The notes under the pieces were generated by a model. The model did not search any database. It saw only the letters and a program-made list of their open reading frames with translations, and was not told where the DNA came from. Shown here one piece after another: positions 40,326 through 54,300 of a stretch of DNA of 64,000 nt. The position numbers and the translations under genes were made by a program. Source of the stretch: Dama dama (lineage: Eukaryota; Chordata; Mammalia; Artiodactyla; Cervidae); assembly GCF_033118175.1 (NCBI RefSeq), contig NC_083685.1, positions 120,226,501-120,290,500 of the forward strand, given 5' to 3'. Position 1 is the stretch's first letter. Each line of letters begins with the position of its first letter.

Positions 40326-40466
40326 ACGCTCTAGCCGCCGGGGCCACCGGACATACGAGGTGGGGAGGACACTCTAGCCGCCAGGACTACCGAGCATAGA
40401 GCTGGGTAGTACGCTCTAGCCTCCAGGACAGCCGCGCATACAAACTGGAGGACGCTCTAGCCTCAA
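40326..40466. repeat. Minisatellite, about 42-bp unit, 3 full copies plus a partial fourth
   Basis: The core ACGCTCTAGCC recurs at 40326, 40369 (ACACTCTAGCC), 40411 and 40452, giving unit lengths of 43, 42 and 41 bp. The copies share a following CC(A/G)GG...CCG...CATA...TGG pattern with scattered differences. The array sits 45-185 bp upstream of the MRPL12 start codon, in its likely promoter or 5' UTR. Confidence 0.85.
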
Positions 40467-40469
40467 CTC

Positions 40470-41755
40470 GACTTGCCTCCTCTCGCTCCGCGAGATTATG
40501 CAAAAGACAACGGGCGACGCAGGCGCAGAGCTTCATTGAGGGGGCGCTGGCCCGACGGCGGCTTATCTGGGCCCTTCCCGCCGAGGGGCGAATGAAGCCG
40601 AGAGAAAGCCGAGGGAGACCCGGCGCCAGGGTTCGTTCGAGTCGGGGAAGCGAACTGGGCCCTCGATACACTAGGGACGACGGGCAGGGACCTGACCCTG
40701 TTACTCGGCATAGTGACACCTGCAGCAGAGTCCGGGCGTATGACATTTGCACTGCCGCAGGGCACGCCAGGGCATCCCCAGTGCCCTTCCTCCTAAGGTC
40801 CGTTCTGGGGCCCCGGCCGCCCGTGGGCTGTGGTCACCTGGCGGGAGGAGCTCCCCGGCCCTCTGGGCCGCCTTCTTCTTGGTCTCCTTCTGTATCTAAA
40901 CGGACACCTTACAGGCCAGCTCGGGAGCAGATTTGGTCCTTCCGTTCTGGCCGCCGCAGTAGCGAAGCCGCCACCCTCCACCTGAACCAGACTTAAACCG
41001 TCTAAGGGTTGTGATTGAGCCCGGAAGGGGTCGAGGATGGGGTCCTTGGGAGAATTTGTAAGCCTGGACTCTTGTCTTCAGCTGCCCGAATCCTCTGCAC
41101 TCTTGCCTCTTAGTTCAGCTCCCAAATATCTGGCACATGGGGTGTCCCCAGCCCTTTGGGTCCTAGGGCCTTTGCTCCTTAAATGCAGCAGGGGACACAC
41201 CCTTCTCCTTCTGTCCTAGATACCACAGGTGATTTTCTGAGAGCCCGGGGGTAACAGTCCTGACTTTAGGTCGAAGAAAGCTGTGCTTCCCTTTGCCCAG
41301 CACCTCTGTGATCCTGGCCCTGCTTTTGACCTGAGCTCTGAGCCCATTAAACTACTGCATTCCTTCATAGAAGAGCTAACAAGGGGAATCACCCAAGAGG
41401 TTTGCACACTTAGTTTATGAAATGTACTGAACCCTGGATGTGAGAGGCTCTGAGTCTATGTTGTCATAAACATTTTCTTCTAGGCTACAATTCTGACAGT
41501 GCAGACTCAGACTAGAGCCCAGGCCCCGCACGTCTCTCCCAGGAGTCAGGGCAGTTGGGTGGAGAGGGCACAGGTCCGCAGTGTTCAGTCTCAGGAATAC
41601 AATTGCTCTCAAGGCTGAGTAGCGTGCACCAGTTGAGACTCCTGTGGAACTAGGCCTTGGGGCGAGGGGCAGCTGGCCTGTGAGAAAGCACCCACACACC
41701 CACCCAGAACTGAACCAGCTGCCCAGCACTTTCCCTCTGAGCAGACACCCTGATA
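40470..41755. other. MRPL12-HGS intergenic region
   Basis: The GC-rich part to about 40980 extends the MRPL12 CpG island; the rest is unremarkable up to the HGS polyA site. Confidence 0.5.
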
Positions 41756-41771
41756 CTTGTTGAAAGACATT

Positions 41772-41777
41772 TTTATT
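41772..41777 (-). terminator. HGS polyadenylation signal (AATAAA)
   Basis: AATAAA on the minus strand about 555 nt after the HGS stop codon, giving a compact 3' UTR of about 570 nt ending near 41755. Confidence 0.75.
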
Positions 41778-42328
41778 ATCACTGTTCCATTCCGTCTACT
41801 CAGGGCACTGGATAAGATGGCAGCTCAGAAGCAGAGAAGCTGGAGACAGGCCCCACCCTTCCTGTGAGGGCCAGGAGCATCCCTGCTGACAGCCTAGGGG
41901 GCCATGCTGGAGAACTCTGGGGAGCACTCACGCTAGTCACAGACCATGGCCCCAAGGTCTCCCGGGTGCGGATGGGAGGGCATGAGCTGTGTGGGGCGGA
42001 GACCCCACTCTGGCCAGCCCTCACAGAACCCGACATACTGGGCTGGGGGCTTCCTCTCAGGGAAGGTCCTTCCCTTCCACCCTCCTTCCCGAGGCCCAGC
42101 CCTGGGGAAAGGAGTCAGACACCAACCCAAGGAGACAGGGAGGAGGATGGGGCCGAGGGGGACCAGGAGCTGGCAGGCAAGGACGGAGACAGAGGCAGCT
42201 GGAGGGGAGGGCCACCCCGCCCATGCGGAGGGGGGAGAGCGAGGCGGGAGGACGCGCTAGTTAAGAGATGGAGGCAGCGGTTATGGAGAACCGTAGTGTT
42301 ACTCTAGATGGGGCGCTCCCAGCTGGGG

Positions 42329-45300
42329 TCAGTCAAACGAGATGAGCTGGGCTTCGCTGCCCTGTGCCGACGGGCCCTGTGCCGGGGGCTGCTGGGCCAC
42401 TGGGGGCTGCTGCTGAGGAGGGCCGCTGGAGGGCGCCATCTGCGGGGGGACACACGGGCCAGTGGTCTGTCCTCCCTCTCCAGGCCTCAGCCTCCCCATC
42501 CTCTACCAGCTCCTCTCCAGAACACTCCACAAACCAGCCTGTCCCGGTACTTAGGCCCCTCAAGCCCACGCTCCTGACTCCTTCCCTCCCTCCACTCGTC
42601 ATGGACTCCCTGTCCCCAGCAGAGACAGGCTTCCACTCCCCAGGCATTCCGGATTCATGTCTCTGGAGCTGAGCAGATGGGACCTTGGGCTTTTAAGTAA
42701 ACATATGGCTTTGACACCCAACAGTTATTGCTACGTGTCTGTCCTGGTGCTGCCTGAAGAGCAGCAGCCCTGGCCCACGCTGGCCACACTTCCCAGGGCA
42801 GCCCCACTGTAGGGGGGAGTCCACAGTGAAGCCTGTCCCCTGTCATGACCCACGGTGGTCCCAGGAGAGGCTCACCTGCTGGTACACGGGCTGCTGCCCT
42901 GAGATATAGGGTTGCTGTGGGGGCGGCAGAGGTGCATCTTGGCCGGGGAGGGTCGGCATGAGATTCTGTGGACAATGAAACAGCCCCACGTTAAGAAAGC
43001 AGCTCTGTAACCAGGTAAATGCCAACCAGCAAGGAGAGGCAGTGGAGGGGACGTGGGGTGGTGAGCAGAGCGTGGCGCCTGCCCAGCACGCTCCCACCCC
43101 CAAGGGCCCTGCTCCTCCCACCTGAGGCCCCCCGAAAGCCTCTCACCTGCATGTTGTAAGGCTGGTAGCCCATGGACACTGACTGGCTCCCCATGTAGCC
43201 CATCGTACCAGACTGTGGGGGCTGGGAGATGGCTGGGAGGCTCTGTGGGGCCTGGGAGGCCACGTTCTGTGGAGGAGAGAGGGCGATGGGAGACAGTTGG
43301 GCCCAGGGGCCTTGTAGGGAAGGGGCGGCTCCCCATGTACCTGATAGCCCTGCGTAGGAGTAGGCTGGTATGATGAGTAGGCTGGGCTGGTGGTGGGCCC
43401 TGCAGGGCCCTGTGGAGCTGCCTGTGCACCAGCCGCTCCTGCTGGGTACATGTATGCGCTCACCATGCTGGGATCTGCAGGCAAAGAGGAGAGAGCTCAG
43501 ACCTCTGAGGATGGATGGGGCAGGAGACGGGGTTTGAGTTTCCCTTTTCCTTGTGACTAACAGAAGTAAGTTTGTGTTTCATATTCTCACCAAAGAATAG
43601 TAAGTGAAATCAATAGAGACAAGAAAGGACCCACAGAACATCTCTCTCTCAAAAGACCAGTCATAGCCCAAGTGAGAGGTGGTCTGCAAGATGACGGGCC
43701 AGTGGTCTTTGGGAAGTCAGTGTCACAGAACCCCATGGAAGACCAAGGAACGTTCTAAGAGGGAGGACAACTAAACAGGTGACAGGTTTCTTGTTGGCAC
43801 AAGTGAGGCCCTGGGATCGTGTGAGCGCTAAGTGGGCCGTGGATGTGGTCACACCAGGGCCTCAGGGCTCTCTGTCTGGCTCCTGTGCCCAGGCCCTGGG
43901 CAGCATCCTGGTTTAGCAAATGCACTGAAGCCTCTAGTAGTAAAGGGTATCACACCTGCCACTCCCCCTAAGTTGCGTCAGAAGAGACGGTGAGTCGGGG
44001 GAGAGAGAGTGAATCTGAAAAATGCTGTGTACTGCTCTGCCGACTGTTTTGTAAGTTTGAGATCACACCAAAATAATAATAAAAAAAGGAAAGGGTAGTG
44101 ATTTGGGGTTCGTCTTGGCTGTTGGCTGTTGGGGCCCCACCCTCCCGCCCCACCCCACTCTGTTACCTGCTGCGGCTGCTGGGATGCTGGGGTAGGGGCC
44201 GCTGGCGGCCGGGGCTGGCTGACTCATGTACATGGTGTGCATGGGCGAGCCCTCCACCGAGCCGGCCGGGCTGAAGGTGCCCGCGAAGCTCGCCGGGCCG
44301 GAGGGCTGGTACAGCACACCCCCCGCCGCAGGCATGGCCTGGAGCTGGAGACAAAGAGATAGCTTTCAGGGCACTTCTCTGTCACCAGGGTAACCCTAGG
44401 GACTGGGGTGTGTGGTGGGCACGTGCCTGGGCGTAGGGCAGGGAGAAAGCTGGCATCTGGGCCCGCATCTGGATGGTCTGCTTCTGCTGCTCCAGGCGCA
44501 TCTGCCGCTCCTTCTCCTGCTCCTGCAGGCGCTGGATGGCCAGCTGCCGCTGTACCTCCAGGTACTCCTGTGGATCATGAGGCAGGCGTCAGGGCTGTCT
44601 CTGGCCCCAGCACCCCACGGCCGGGCCGGGCCGCCACCACCGCACCTGCTTCTTCTGCCGCATGATCTCCAGCTTCTGGGCCAGCTGGATCTGGCGCTGG
44701 CGCTCGGCCTCCTCGGCTGCACGGCGAAGCTTCTCCCGGTGCTCCTCCCGCAGGGCGCTGAGTGCTCCCCGGGCGTCACGGATCTGCGCCAGCTTGTCCT
44801 GCAGTCCCTCGTAGTACACTGTGGGGAGGGGGCAGAGCTGGGGGGCCTTGGCATTGGCTGGAACAGGAGCTGCCCAGCCCGGCTTGGGAAATGGCAGGGC
44901 CCAGCTGAGCACCTATCTACAGGGTGCAGCTGGCATCGGGGCTCCAGGGCGGGTGGACACGCATGCACATGTGTGGGCACACGTCCACACACATATACAC
45001 TCCCTCCAGCTCACTGTGATCAGTGGGACACCTGCCACTGAGACTCCCTCATGCAGAGCCCAAGGTCCCTCGGGGCAGCCCTGCCCACACCACCCCAGGT
45101 GCAATGATTCCTGGCCCAGAAGGCACCCACTGCCCCTAGTGGGTGTGGCAGGCCCCTGATGGGAGCCCCCAAAGCCCTGGAGGGACACCTGGGAGGGTGC
45201 GCATGGCACGTACACCTGCGCTCATCCAGCTGGTTGAGCAGCTCCAGCAGCTGGGGGTGCATGGTGTTGATGGACTGGAAGAGGGACAGCACGGCCGAGT

Positions 45301-48300
45301 CGTTGGTGATGCTGCGGCCCCGCACATGGTTGCTCTTCATGCGGTTGACGAAGGTGGTGACGGCGTTCTGCAGGGCCTTCAGGAACTGCGCGTGGCTCTC
45401 CTCTGACTCCCCATTCTGGTACTGCTGCCGGGGCACAGGGAATCTGCCTGAGCACCTCCCACACCCCCAGCCCGAGTGGGGGCAGGGTCCCTCTGTCCGG
45501 CTGAGCCAGATGCTGAGCTCTGAGCTTGCTGCAGGACTGACTGGGTCCTCCTGGGGGGTCTGCGAGAGGCACCCTCAGCATCTGGTTCACGAGAGAGGAA
45601 ATGGAAGCCCAGGGAGGCTCGACTTTTGCCCATAGGCACAGTGTGGCCGAGACAAAGCTGTCCTAGCCCCGGCCTCTTACTCCACTGGGCACCAAAGTGC
45701 AGAGCCCCAGAGTATTCCAACCTGTTCGGGGTAGGCAGGAAGGAGTTGAGCAGAGCCCACAGCCAACCCAGAGACATTCAATGGAGAGCTGTAAGCAGCA
45801 ACGACCCACCTCTGGGAGCTCACCATGAGCCTGGCACTCTGCACTCTGGGAGGCCAAGTCTGCCCCCAGCCCAAGGAGGGAGTCACAACTTACCTCACTA
45901 AAGGCGGCTCCGGCTGCAGCTACGGCCTGAGGGTCTGTCTCCGGGAGGGAAGTCTGGAAGGGACCAGACAGTGAGACTCCATCTCTGCCTATCCTCGTGT
46001 CCCTCTCCCAAGGGACCACAGTCCGAAGCCTGAGAATGGCCCCTTACCTCCACATTGGCAGGGATTGTGTGTCCCTCCCCAGGCTGGGCCGTGGGCTCTG
46101 TCAGAGGCACTGGCGCGGATGGTGTGGGGCTCTTTCGAGCCTCCTCCTGCTTCTTCTCCCAGTAGTTCCGGTTCAGGTACCGCGCAAGCTGCACAGGCAA
46201 GAGGGGGTCACTCCCAAGGGCCAGGAGGCAGCGAGGGGAAAGCGCCACACTTGGGGTATCCTCACCTCAGGGTCGATGTCCTCAGCCAGAGGCGCCGACG
46301 AGTTCTGGGGAGACATGGTGGATGTGAGAGGCCACAGGCCAGAGAGGCCTGGATGATGTAGCCGTGAGCGCGGACCCTGCAGACTGGCCAAAGCCTGTCC
46401 GAGCGCCAAGGGGCTCCATAACCGTAGCTGGAATGCAGGGTGCTGCCCCACCAACCCTCCCATGACCACAGGGGTGGGTGGGCAACTGGCAGGGCTTCTC
46501 TCAGCTCCACCCACAGTGCCCTGCAGGGTTTGCAAATGTCTTTCTAAACCTCTGCCCCATCTGCCACCTTCCTCCTTTGTACACAGAGAACTCGGTCCAC
46601 CTCCAGCAAACAGACCTGTGATGGCCTCATGGGAGGCTAGAAAAACGAGCACCTTTGACCCAAAATGTCCCCACCTCCTCCCACTCGGGGGGATATGGAA
46701 GACACCAGGGTCTGGACAGTGAGGCCTCCAGCCCTTACAGTGTCCTCTGTTCCACTGGGGTCCCGACCAGGGAGCTGAGACCTGTGGGCACCAGGCTGCC
46801 TCTGTCCCTGCCCAGGAGACTCGAGAATCCCTGCTGAGGCACAGTTGCCTGCCCCCCGTCCCACAGGAAGGGGGTCCAAGTCATTGGGGCTGAGCTGAAG
46901 GGCAGGCTCACCACAGGCGAAGAATACAGGCTGCTGGCAGGGGGTGCTGAGGAGGCCACGGGTGTGGGTTCTGCCTTAGGGTACGCGGTATAGGCCGACT
47001 TCTGCCTCTGCAGGAGAACCAGGAGGAGGGTGTCCGAGGTGCACTCCACACTTTCCTGGGCACCCCTAGACTCTGCAAGGCTGCCCCCTGCTCACCATCC
47101 GCTCCTTCTCCTCAGCCTCCGACTGAGACAGGGCCAGGGCCAGCTGCAGCTCCTCCTCTTCCTGCAGGGCCGTCTCATCCCTTTTGGGGGGCAGCTGAGG
47201 ATGACAGGACAGGGTTAGCGGGGCCAAGGGTCAAGGCGCCCCCAGAGGCCCGGGCCGTACCTGCGACTGCTGAGACAGCGGGCTGGTCAGGTACTCCGGG
47301 GGCAGCTCCGTCGTCGAGGCCGCTTTTCCCTCTGCTTTTCTGGAAGAGACAGGATGCTGTGTGTCACCGGGTGCTGTATCCTACCCCCATATGTTCTTGG
47401 ACACAGCCTGGGGCTTCCCTCTGACACCCCCAGGGAAGGAAAACGGGGGTTTGACAGACCACACTCCAGAGAAAAGCTGGACCCTCAAACCTGTTGCCAC
47501 CTCTGGGCTGCAGGGCCCTGGGCAAGTCACTGGCCTAAACAACAGCCCCCTTCCTGGAAATGGGGCTCAAACACCTCCACACTGCAGCTTTCCACAAAAA
47601 AGGACCTCCCAGTGGAGCGGCCTACAGATACCCCTTCCCCAGATCATCAGATCCCATCACTGAGGCTGGGAAGATGGACAACACAGGCTCCTGGGCCAGC
47701 CACACAGGGCCTGACTATCACAAGGAGACCGTAGACCCAAACCCAGAGATGTGCCTCAAACAGCCTAGGCCCCTCAGCAATGTCCTTGTCACAAAAGACA
47801 GAGAGGCTGAAACTTACCAGGTTAGAAAGCTGAGGAGGCGGGCGGGTCCTGACAGGACAGAACCACCACGGGCCATTACTGGAACTTGGGAACCCTGAAC
47901 AGGGACTAACCACACTGATGTCAAATGCCCCAGCTTGATGGCTAGCAGCAGTCTCATGGGAAGAGTTCCCCTTGGGTAGCACACACGGGAGTTGAAGGGA
48001 GAGGGACAGGGTGCCTGCGGCCCACTCTTGACAGTTCAGGACACAAGGTGGGTACGGGCACACAGGCCTGGGGTGTGTGTGTGTGTACGTGTGATGGAGT
48101 CAATGGGGCTGCAGAAAGGCAATTTACTGTCATGGGGTGGGGGGTCTCCAGGCAACTCCTGCATCTCTTCTCCAAAAACTTTATAAACAAACCCAAGCAA
48201 CTGGCCAGCAGGACTCAGACCTAGGGCCCTGCCTGGCACTGCCCTAGCTCCAGTGTCCCAGGGGACTCACTTGTTGAGCTGCTCGTAGCAGGGCTCACAC

Positions 48301-51300
48301 ACCCGCACCTCCTTCTCGATGCCGAACTTGGGGATGGTGGAATACTTGGAGGAGCACTTGCCACAGAAGATCTGGCCACACGCCCGGCAGTGGTGCTGTG
48401 ATATGGGGTGGGTCAGAAAGGCCTGGTCAGCCACTCTTCACACCCACCTCCTGCCCAGCACTGCCCGCTGCAGGACGTGCCAGGCTGGGCCTCCCAAGCT
48501 GGGGTGGGAGGCCACAAAGGCCCTGGGGGAACAGGGCACGCTCGAGAGCTCTCAATTGTAGCCTCCGCTTTGAGGAAAAGAAGTCAAATTAAGAAAAAAA
48601 GTTCACAAAAGAATGCATAAGCTGTCCTAATAAATAAGTTTTACTGGACAATGAGTCTGGGGAGTCTGCTCAGATGTCCCAGGCTCCAGCCTCGGCCATG
48701 GCTTCAGTGAGCAGAGGGAGGGTCCAAGCCGGACAAGCCGAGTCAGCTGAGACTCAGCCAAGGGGCTACTGGCCAAGGCAATGCAGACCCAAACCCCTGG
48801 GTGTGGGGTGTTTCCATTCCCCGGGAGTGCAGCCTTGCCTGAACCTTGCCTGAGGGCGCTGACCACTGGACACAGACCCCAGGTGACCTCACTCCCCACA
48901 CCACCAGGTCCCAGTCCAGAAAGGGCCTGGTATGGGCGCAGTGGCCTTGTGATGACAGCGGGAGGCTTGGGGTCTGTCCCGGCCAGGTGGGGAGCTGGGG
49001 CCCTCCCCGAGGCAGGTGCACTCACCTTGCGGGTCATGACCCCGAACTGCACCCGGCACCGGTGGCACTCCTCGGCATCCACCCAGTCGGGGGCCTGGGG
49101 ACGGGCAGAGTCAGGTCACAAGCCCCTGCCCTCCCTGACCACCCCCGCTCTCCACAGGTGTGCACACAGGACTGCGGCCAACCCACTGCAGACGTGACTC
49201 GAGGAAGGATCTCCCACCAAATCAGTCTTCTTTTCTTTCTAAAGTCCTGACTGCAAGACTTCCCACAACTTCTGGGACATGGAAGTACTTAACTGGGAAC
49301 CATAGCCCTAAGGCACCTTCAACCAGGTTCCTTTCTCTACCTGCAGACAAAGCTGCATATTCTACTTCAAGGGCATTCTCATGCTGAGGTCAACGAGCAG
49401 CTCACCTGCTCGCAACAAGCCCAGATCCCAGGGTCTCCCTTCTGCTTCCTGCAAGCAGCCTAACTCCTGGACCCAGTACCCCATGAACTCACTCTCTCCG
49501 CAGCAAACATGGCATCACTCTCCTTGAACTCTGGGAAGACGTGTCCTGGAGAAAGGAGGCCCCTGTTACTGCTGAACGCTGCCCAGGTGTGAGAGGCCCT
49601 TAGCCTCACCTGTTCTTATCCATCAGCCCTGAGGCCTCCAGTGGTCACATCCCAGCTCTTGGCGTCTGCCTCCCCGAGCAGAAAGAAGAGGCCCAGAGCC
49701 CCCAAGCAGCAAGCACAGTGACCTCACACTGCACAAGGGTGTCTCGGGGCGCAGCTCAGCCAGCCTGCCCCACAGTTGGGGTGGCTCCATACGGCCGCTC
49801 AGTCCTGGGGACCACACACAGAGCCAAGCCTTGCTCCCACCACATCAAGGTCTCACGGGTCTTCCCTGGGCCTCTCGTCTGGTTCCTGGCCTGCATTCCA
49901 GCCAACCACACTTCCCAGAGCTTTTAAATCGGAGTTCCCAAGCTTTTTTTTTTTTTTTTTGAGACATGGATCCGCTGGAATCCCAAAAGTCTTTCTTCAT
50001 TGGTTTTTTTTTTTCTTTTGACCATGCTGTGTGACTTGTGGGATTTAGTTCCCCAACCAGAGATCAAATCTGGGTCCCCGACAGCGAAAGTCCAGAATCT
50101 TAACCAGTGGATTGCCCGGAAATTCCCTCCATAAACTCTGGATGTCCTCTCTCATGTCTGAAGTACAGGAATTGAGAGTCTGAGGCCAGCTTATTGACCT
50201 GGATGGGTCCTTCATGACACAGTGTCTGCACAGTCCTGCCCACCCTGCAGCCAACAGGCAGTGCCCTTGCTCCCACTCCATGGCTCATCTTGGGATCAGA
50301 AGACCCTGCCCCGCCGTGTGGCACAGGTGGAGAGGACCCAGCCTGCCCTCTCACCCACACCTGGTGGGAGCACCAGGAAATCTTCCAAACATGGCCTGAA
50401 TTCACCGCTCTCCTTGCCAGAACCCCAACATCTCCCCACAGGCACCACAACAACAGGGAGGAACACACGCTGGGCCTGAAGAAGCCTGTCTCAGCTGCCA
50501 CAGCCCCGCTTAAGACTCTCTAAGTCCACTGTGCTCAGAGCACAGTGCCGCGCCCAGCACAGCCTCCCTTGGGCCCACCTGGTGCAGGACAGCCCCTCAA
50601 CTCCTGATGGTGTGTCCCAAGCCCGGAACTGGACCCTCTCGCCCCCACCCCCATGACTCACCTTCCACCTTCATGATCTGGTACGTGTCCTGGACCACCT
50701 TGTACTTGGGCTCGTTCCGGAAGGCGTGTGCCCAGGCCTGAATCAGATACAGGATCTTGTTCCGGACGTTTACTTCTACCTGCCTCTGTAGGCAAGAGAA
50801 GAAGGAAGATGAGGAGATGGAGGTGCCAAAGAGATATCTCAGAACAAGGAAGCAGCTGGCAAGACCCCAACAGGAGCCCAAGTAGGGCACCAGGGCCATG
50901 TAGGGACCCACTCCCCAAATCCAGGCCTCCTCAAGGAACCCCGTTCCCCAAAGACAAATCCATTCACGCTGTCTGTTGACTCAGGGCCTGCACTGGTCTC
51001 TAACCGCCTGGGAGAACCTGAGGAATCCCTCAAGTGAAGGCTCTCCCACCCCTACTGTCCCATCACCACCTGTCTCTCCCCATCTCATCCCGTGCCCAAC
51101 AGGACCCTGACCACCTAGGGAGCCCCTCAGCCTGTGACCCACTCTGGGGCTGGCTAAGGCCAGCCTCCAACAGGCATAGCCAACCGAGCCTGGGCTGAGG
51201 GTGCAGACGCACAGTCAGCCAGCTTCCTCCTTCCAGTCACAGGCAGCACAGACAGGTGGGACGAATGGCTCCAGAAAGTTCCCCACATACAAGGCCACCA

Positions 51301-54300
51301 CCTCCAGCAGATTAAAGCACAACCAATCCCATTTCTAGGGCTCTTTCGACGATGTACACACACAATGCTCAGGACGGTGGGTCGAGAAAGTTGCTTTGAG
51401 GAGACACCCACCACAGCTCCCATGCCAGAGTTCCTGCTCTTTTTTGTAACCTAGGTCCAGTCAGTGGACCCCTCTCCAGGAGCCCCGGCCCTCCAAGGAC
51501 TCAGATCCCAAGCCATGTGAACAGGACACAATCATGCCCACACAAGGAGGGCAGGTTCTAATTCTTCCTCTGTCACCCAGCACTGAGGAGCGGCTGGCCA
51601 AGCCTCCAGTCAGGGCTTTGGAAAAGTCCCACTGTCAGCTCAGCCTCAGATGGGCTCCGGGCTGCAAGGCCCACAGGCGCCCAACAGGCCTAGGCCACAG
51701 TGGCGGTGAAGTTGGTGCCAGAGCTGTGCTCCAAGGTTGCCACCTAGGGCGGCCTCAGCTCTGTGGGATGCCCTTCACCTCCAAAAATGGCTGCACCACC
51801 CCACTCTACATCATACAACCTCCTGGTGTCACTGCCCACATCACAATCCCTACAGGTGGGCAGCGAACCTGCCCTGCTTGGATGACCCCTTGAGGCCCTG
51901 GAGGACTTTCCCTCCTCTGCCTTGGAGGGTGGGGCGGGGGGCGGGTTGCCCACTGCTCTGGCATCCCTTCTCTGTTCCTGTTCCCCAGCTCTGCCTCCAC
52001 AAACACAACAAACTCACGTGCCTCCCTGCTCTATGCAAGTCTTTTGGGGACCCCAGGTCTCCACTCACATGCGCTGCCATGGCCACACGCACACTGTTCC
52101 TCCCCACCTTCTCTGCTGCTCAGTGAGCATCCCCTGCCCTTCAAGACTCAGCTCCTGCCCCCCAGAAAGTTTTCCTCACCTTGCAGGAGGAGTGGGGTCT
52201 CCTCCGCACTCCCAGATGCAGCCCTGGTTAGCTTCTGGGAAGGCCTGACCTCTCCAGGCAAGGATCACAAACACCTGCCCTCCAGCCCTCGGCACTGTTT
52301 CTGACACAGGTGCCAGCAAAGTCCCAGGAAGCCCTCAGGGTGGTGCACCCCCGCATGGGCCTCTCTGCTTCCTGCACAGCGCCCACCTTCAGCAGCTCCT
52401 TCAGTTCCTCCATGGTCTGCTTGTTCGCCACCTCGTCATGGACTGTCTGGCCGCAATTCTTCACCACAGACTCCATGACCTGCAGACCCCAGGGAGTAGA
52501 AGACTTAAGCTGCTGGTCAGGGCAGGAACTCCCCCTCCTGGACAGGTCCACCTTTCTCACAAGAAGGTGGGCCTCAACAGGGCCCTCAGACCACCCAGCT
52601 AGGCGGGAAAGCCAACAGAGCAGTCTCCAGGGCAAGCAGCAGCCAGGGCTACACCCGCTCCTTTTAACTCCGTGTTTTATCACCAAGGACAGACACTGCA
52701 GTCAACCTCAGGGCCTACACGTGTCAGCCTCAGGCGGAATAGTGGAAGCACTGCTCCCAGCCCAGCCCAGGCCTCTGTCCCTGGTGCCTCCACTGTTGGC
52801 AGTGCGCCCATCGCTGCCACCCTGACCAGGACCGACGGGAGTACAGGGTCTGATTACCTCTAGGGCGTACAAGGCCACGTGGGGATTCTTGTCGTTAACT
52901 TTCTTCTTGATGGAACTCACTGCATATTTTGCCCTGACAGAAAAAAAGGCATTGGTAAAAGCAAACAGAGGGGAAAAAAAAAAAAAAACAGCTTCTAAGA
53001 CTGAGGAAAAGCCCCTTGGCCATTTGGTCCTTGAGACCCCCTAGGCAAACTTCCAGGTAACCATATACTCCCAAACTGTACAGATAAAGTCCTTTAACTG
53101 TCCTGAGATCTCAAAAGCCCTAGTACACAGACCACACAGTCCTCCATCGCAGTCTAACGTGCTCAGCTTTCATCCGGACAGGATCCTGGAGTGGGAAGCA
53201 ACCCCAGTCCACGGTGCGGCCACCCCACTGCTTCTGAGGGAGCACTTACTGTGTGTCCCCCTGGCGGATCAGGTCACAGATCTGGAGGATGGACTCCCAG
53301 TCAGTCTCCAGAAGAAGCTGGCTGGTCGCTTTGTCTAAGACAGAAATGCACCATTACAAGGGCTCATCCTGCTGGGTGATCCCCTAGCTGGCCCCCCAGC
53401 TCAGCAACAAGCAGGAGGAACTGCCCCCTTCCCATTTTAGACATCTGGACCAAATGGAAAACTATGTGACCATCCTCCTGACACCTGACAATAATCGTGG
53501 AAAGCACTGTCCTTCCTGAAAGACACTGTGGGCTTTTTACACATAAGTGCTGTTCCAAACACTTTACACAAACTCACTCAACTCTCACACAACCTTAAGA
53601 ACTAGGGAATATTTCCACCCTCTCTGCGGACAAAGAAACTAGGTGAGAAGTGAAGAGAGGTAAAGTCACTGGGCCCGAAATCACATAGCTTGCTGGGGTG
53701 GAGCCAGAATTCAACACTAAGCTCTGCTCCCTCACCCCTCAGAGTCCCTGGTTTTCAGAAGCTTAGCCTGTTTGTTTAGCTCTCAGCTGTGGCACTGCTG
53801 GAGAGACATACAGCAGAGACCCCGGTCCTCTGCCTCAAGTGCTTTGTGGCGTGCAGACAGGGCTGACCTGCCAAGGAGGACTCTCCAACGACCACCTCTA
53901 GTCTACGTCACTGTGGCCTCAGACACAGATGAGCGGCTCAGGGGCTGCTCTCCCAGTTCAGTCAGGACCGTGGTCCCTGGAGTCGTACAGAAGATCAAAA
54001 AGGATCTGACAGTGACTCCTGATTTGATCGCTGAAGGGCTGAACCATCTCCTGAGCTGAGTTCCTCAGCCCAGATAATTCAATGAGCAACAAAGAGGCCT
54101 CATCTGAGGTCCCTCCGAAATCACATTTGAGGAAAAAGGAGGCCAGGTTCAGGCTGACCGTTCCACTACCCAGGGCGCCTGTCCCAAACACAGAACAGTT
54201 TCCTGAAGAAGAGTGAGCTTGTCAATAAACATTGATTTTCCTTCCTAAAACCTGTGACCTCCAGGAGGTTCAGAAAGATCAGCTATCCACCCCAACAGAG

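Noticed and set aside
40592..40996. Open frames in the GC-rich DNA upstream of MRPL12
   Set aside because: No domain or exon chain; expected by chance in CpG-island sequence.
44420..44427. A GT donor four bases after the GC donor in HGS
   Set aside because: Using it would add four bases and shift the frame before the conserved C-terminal exons.
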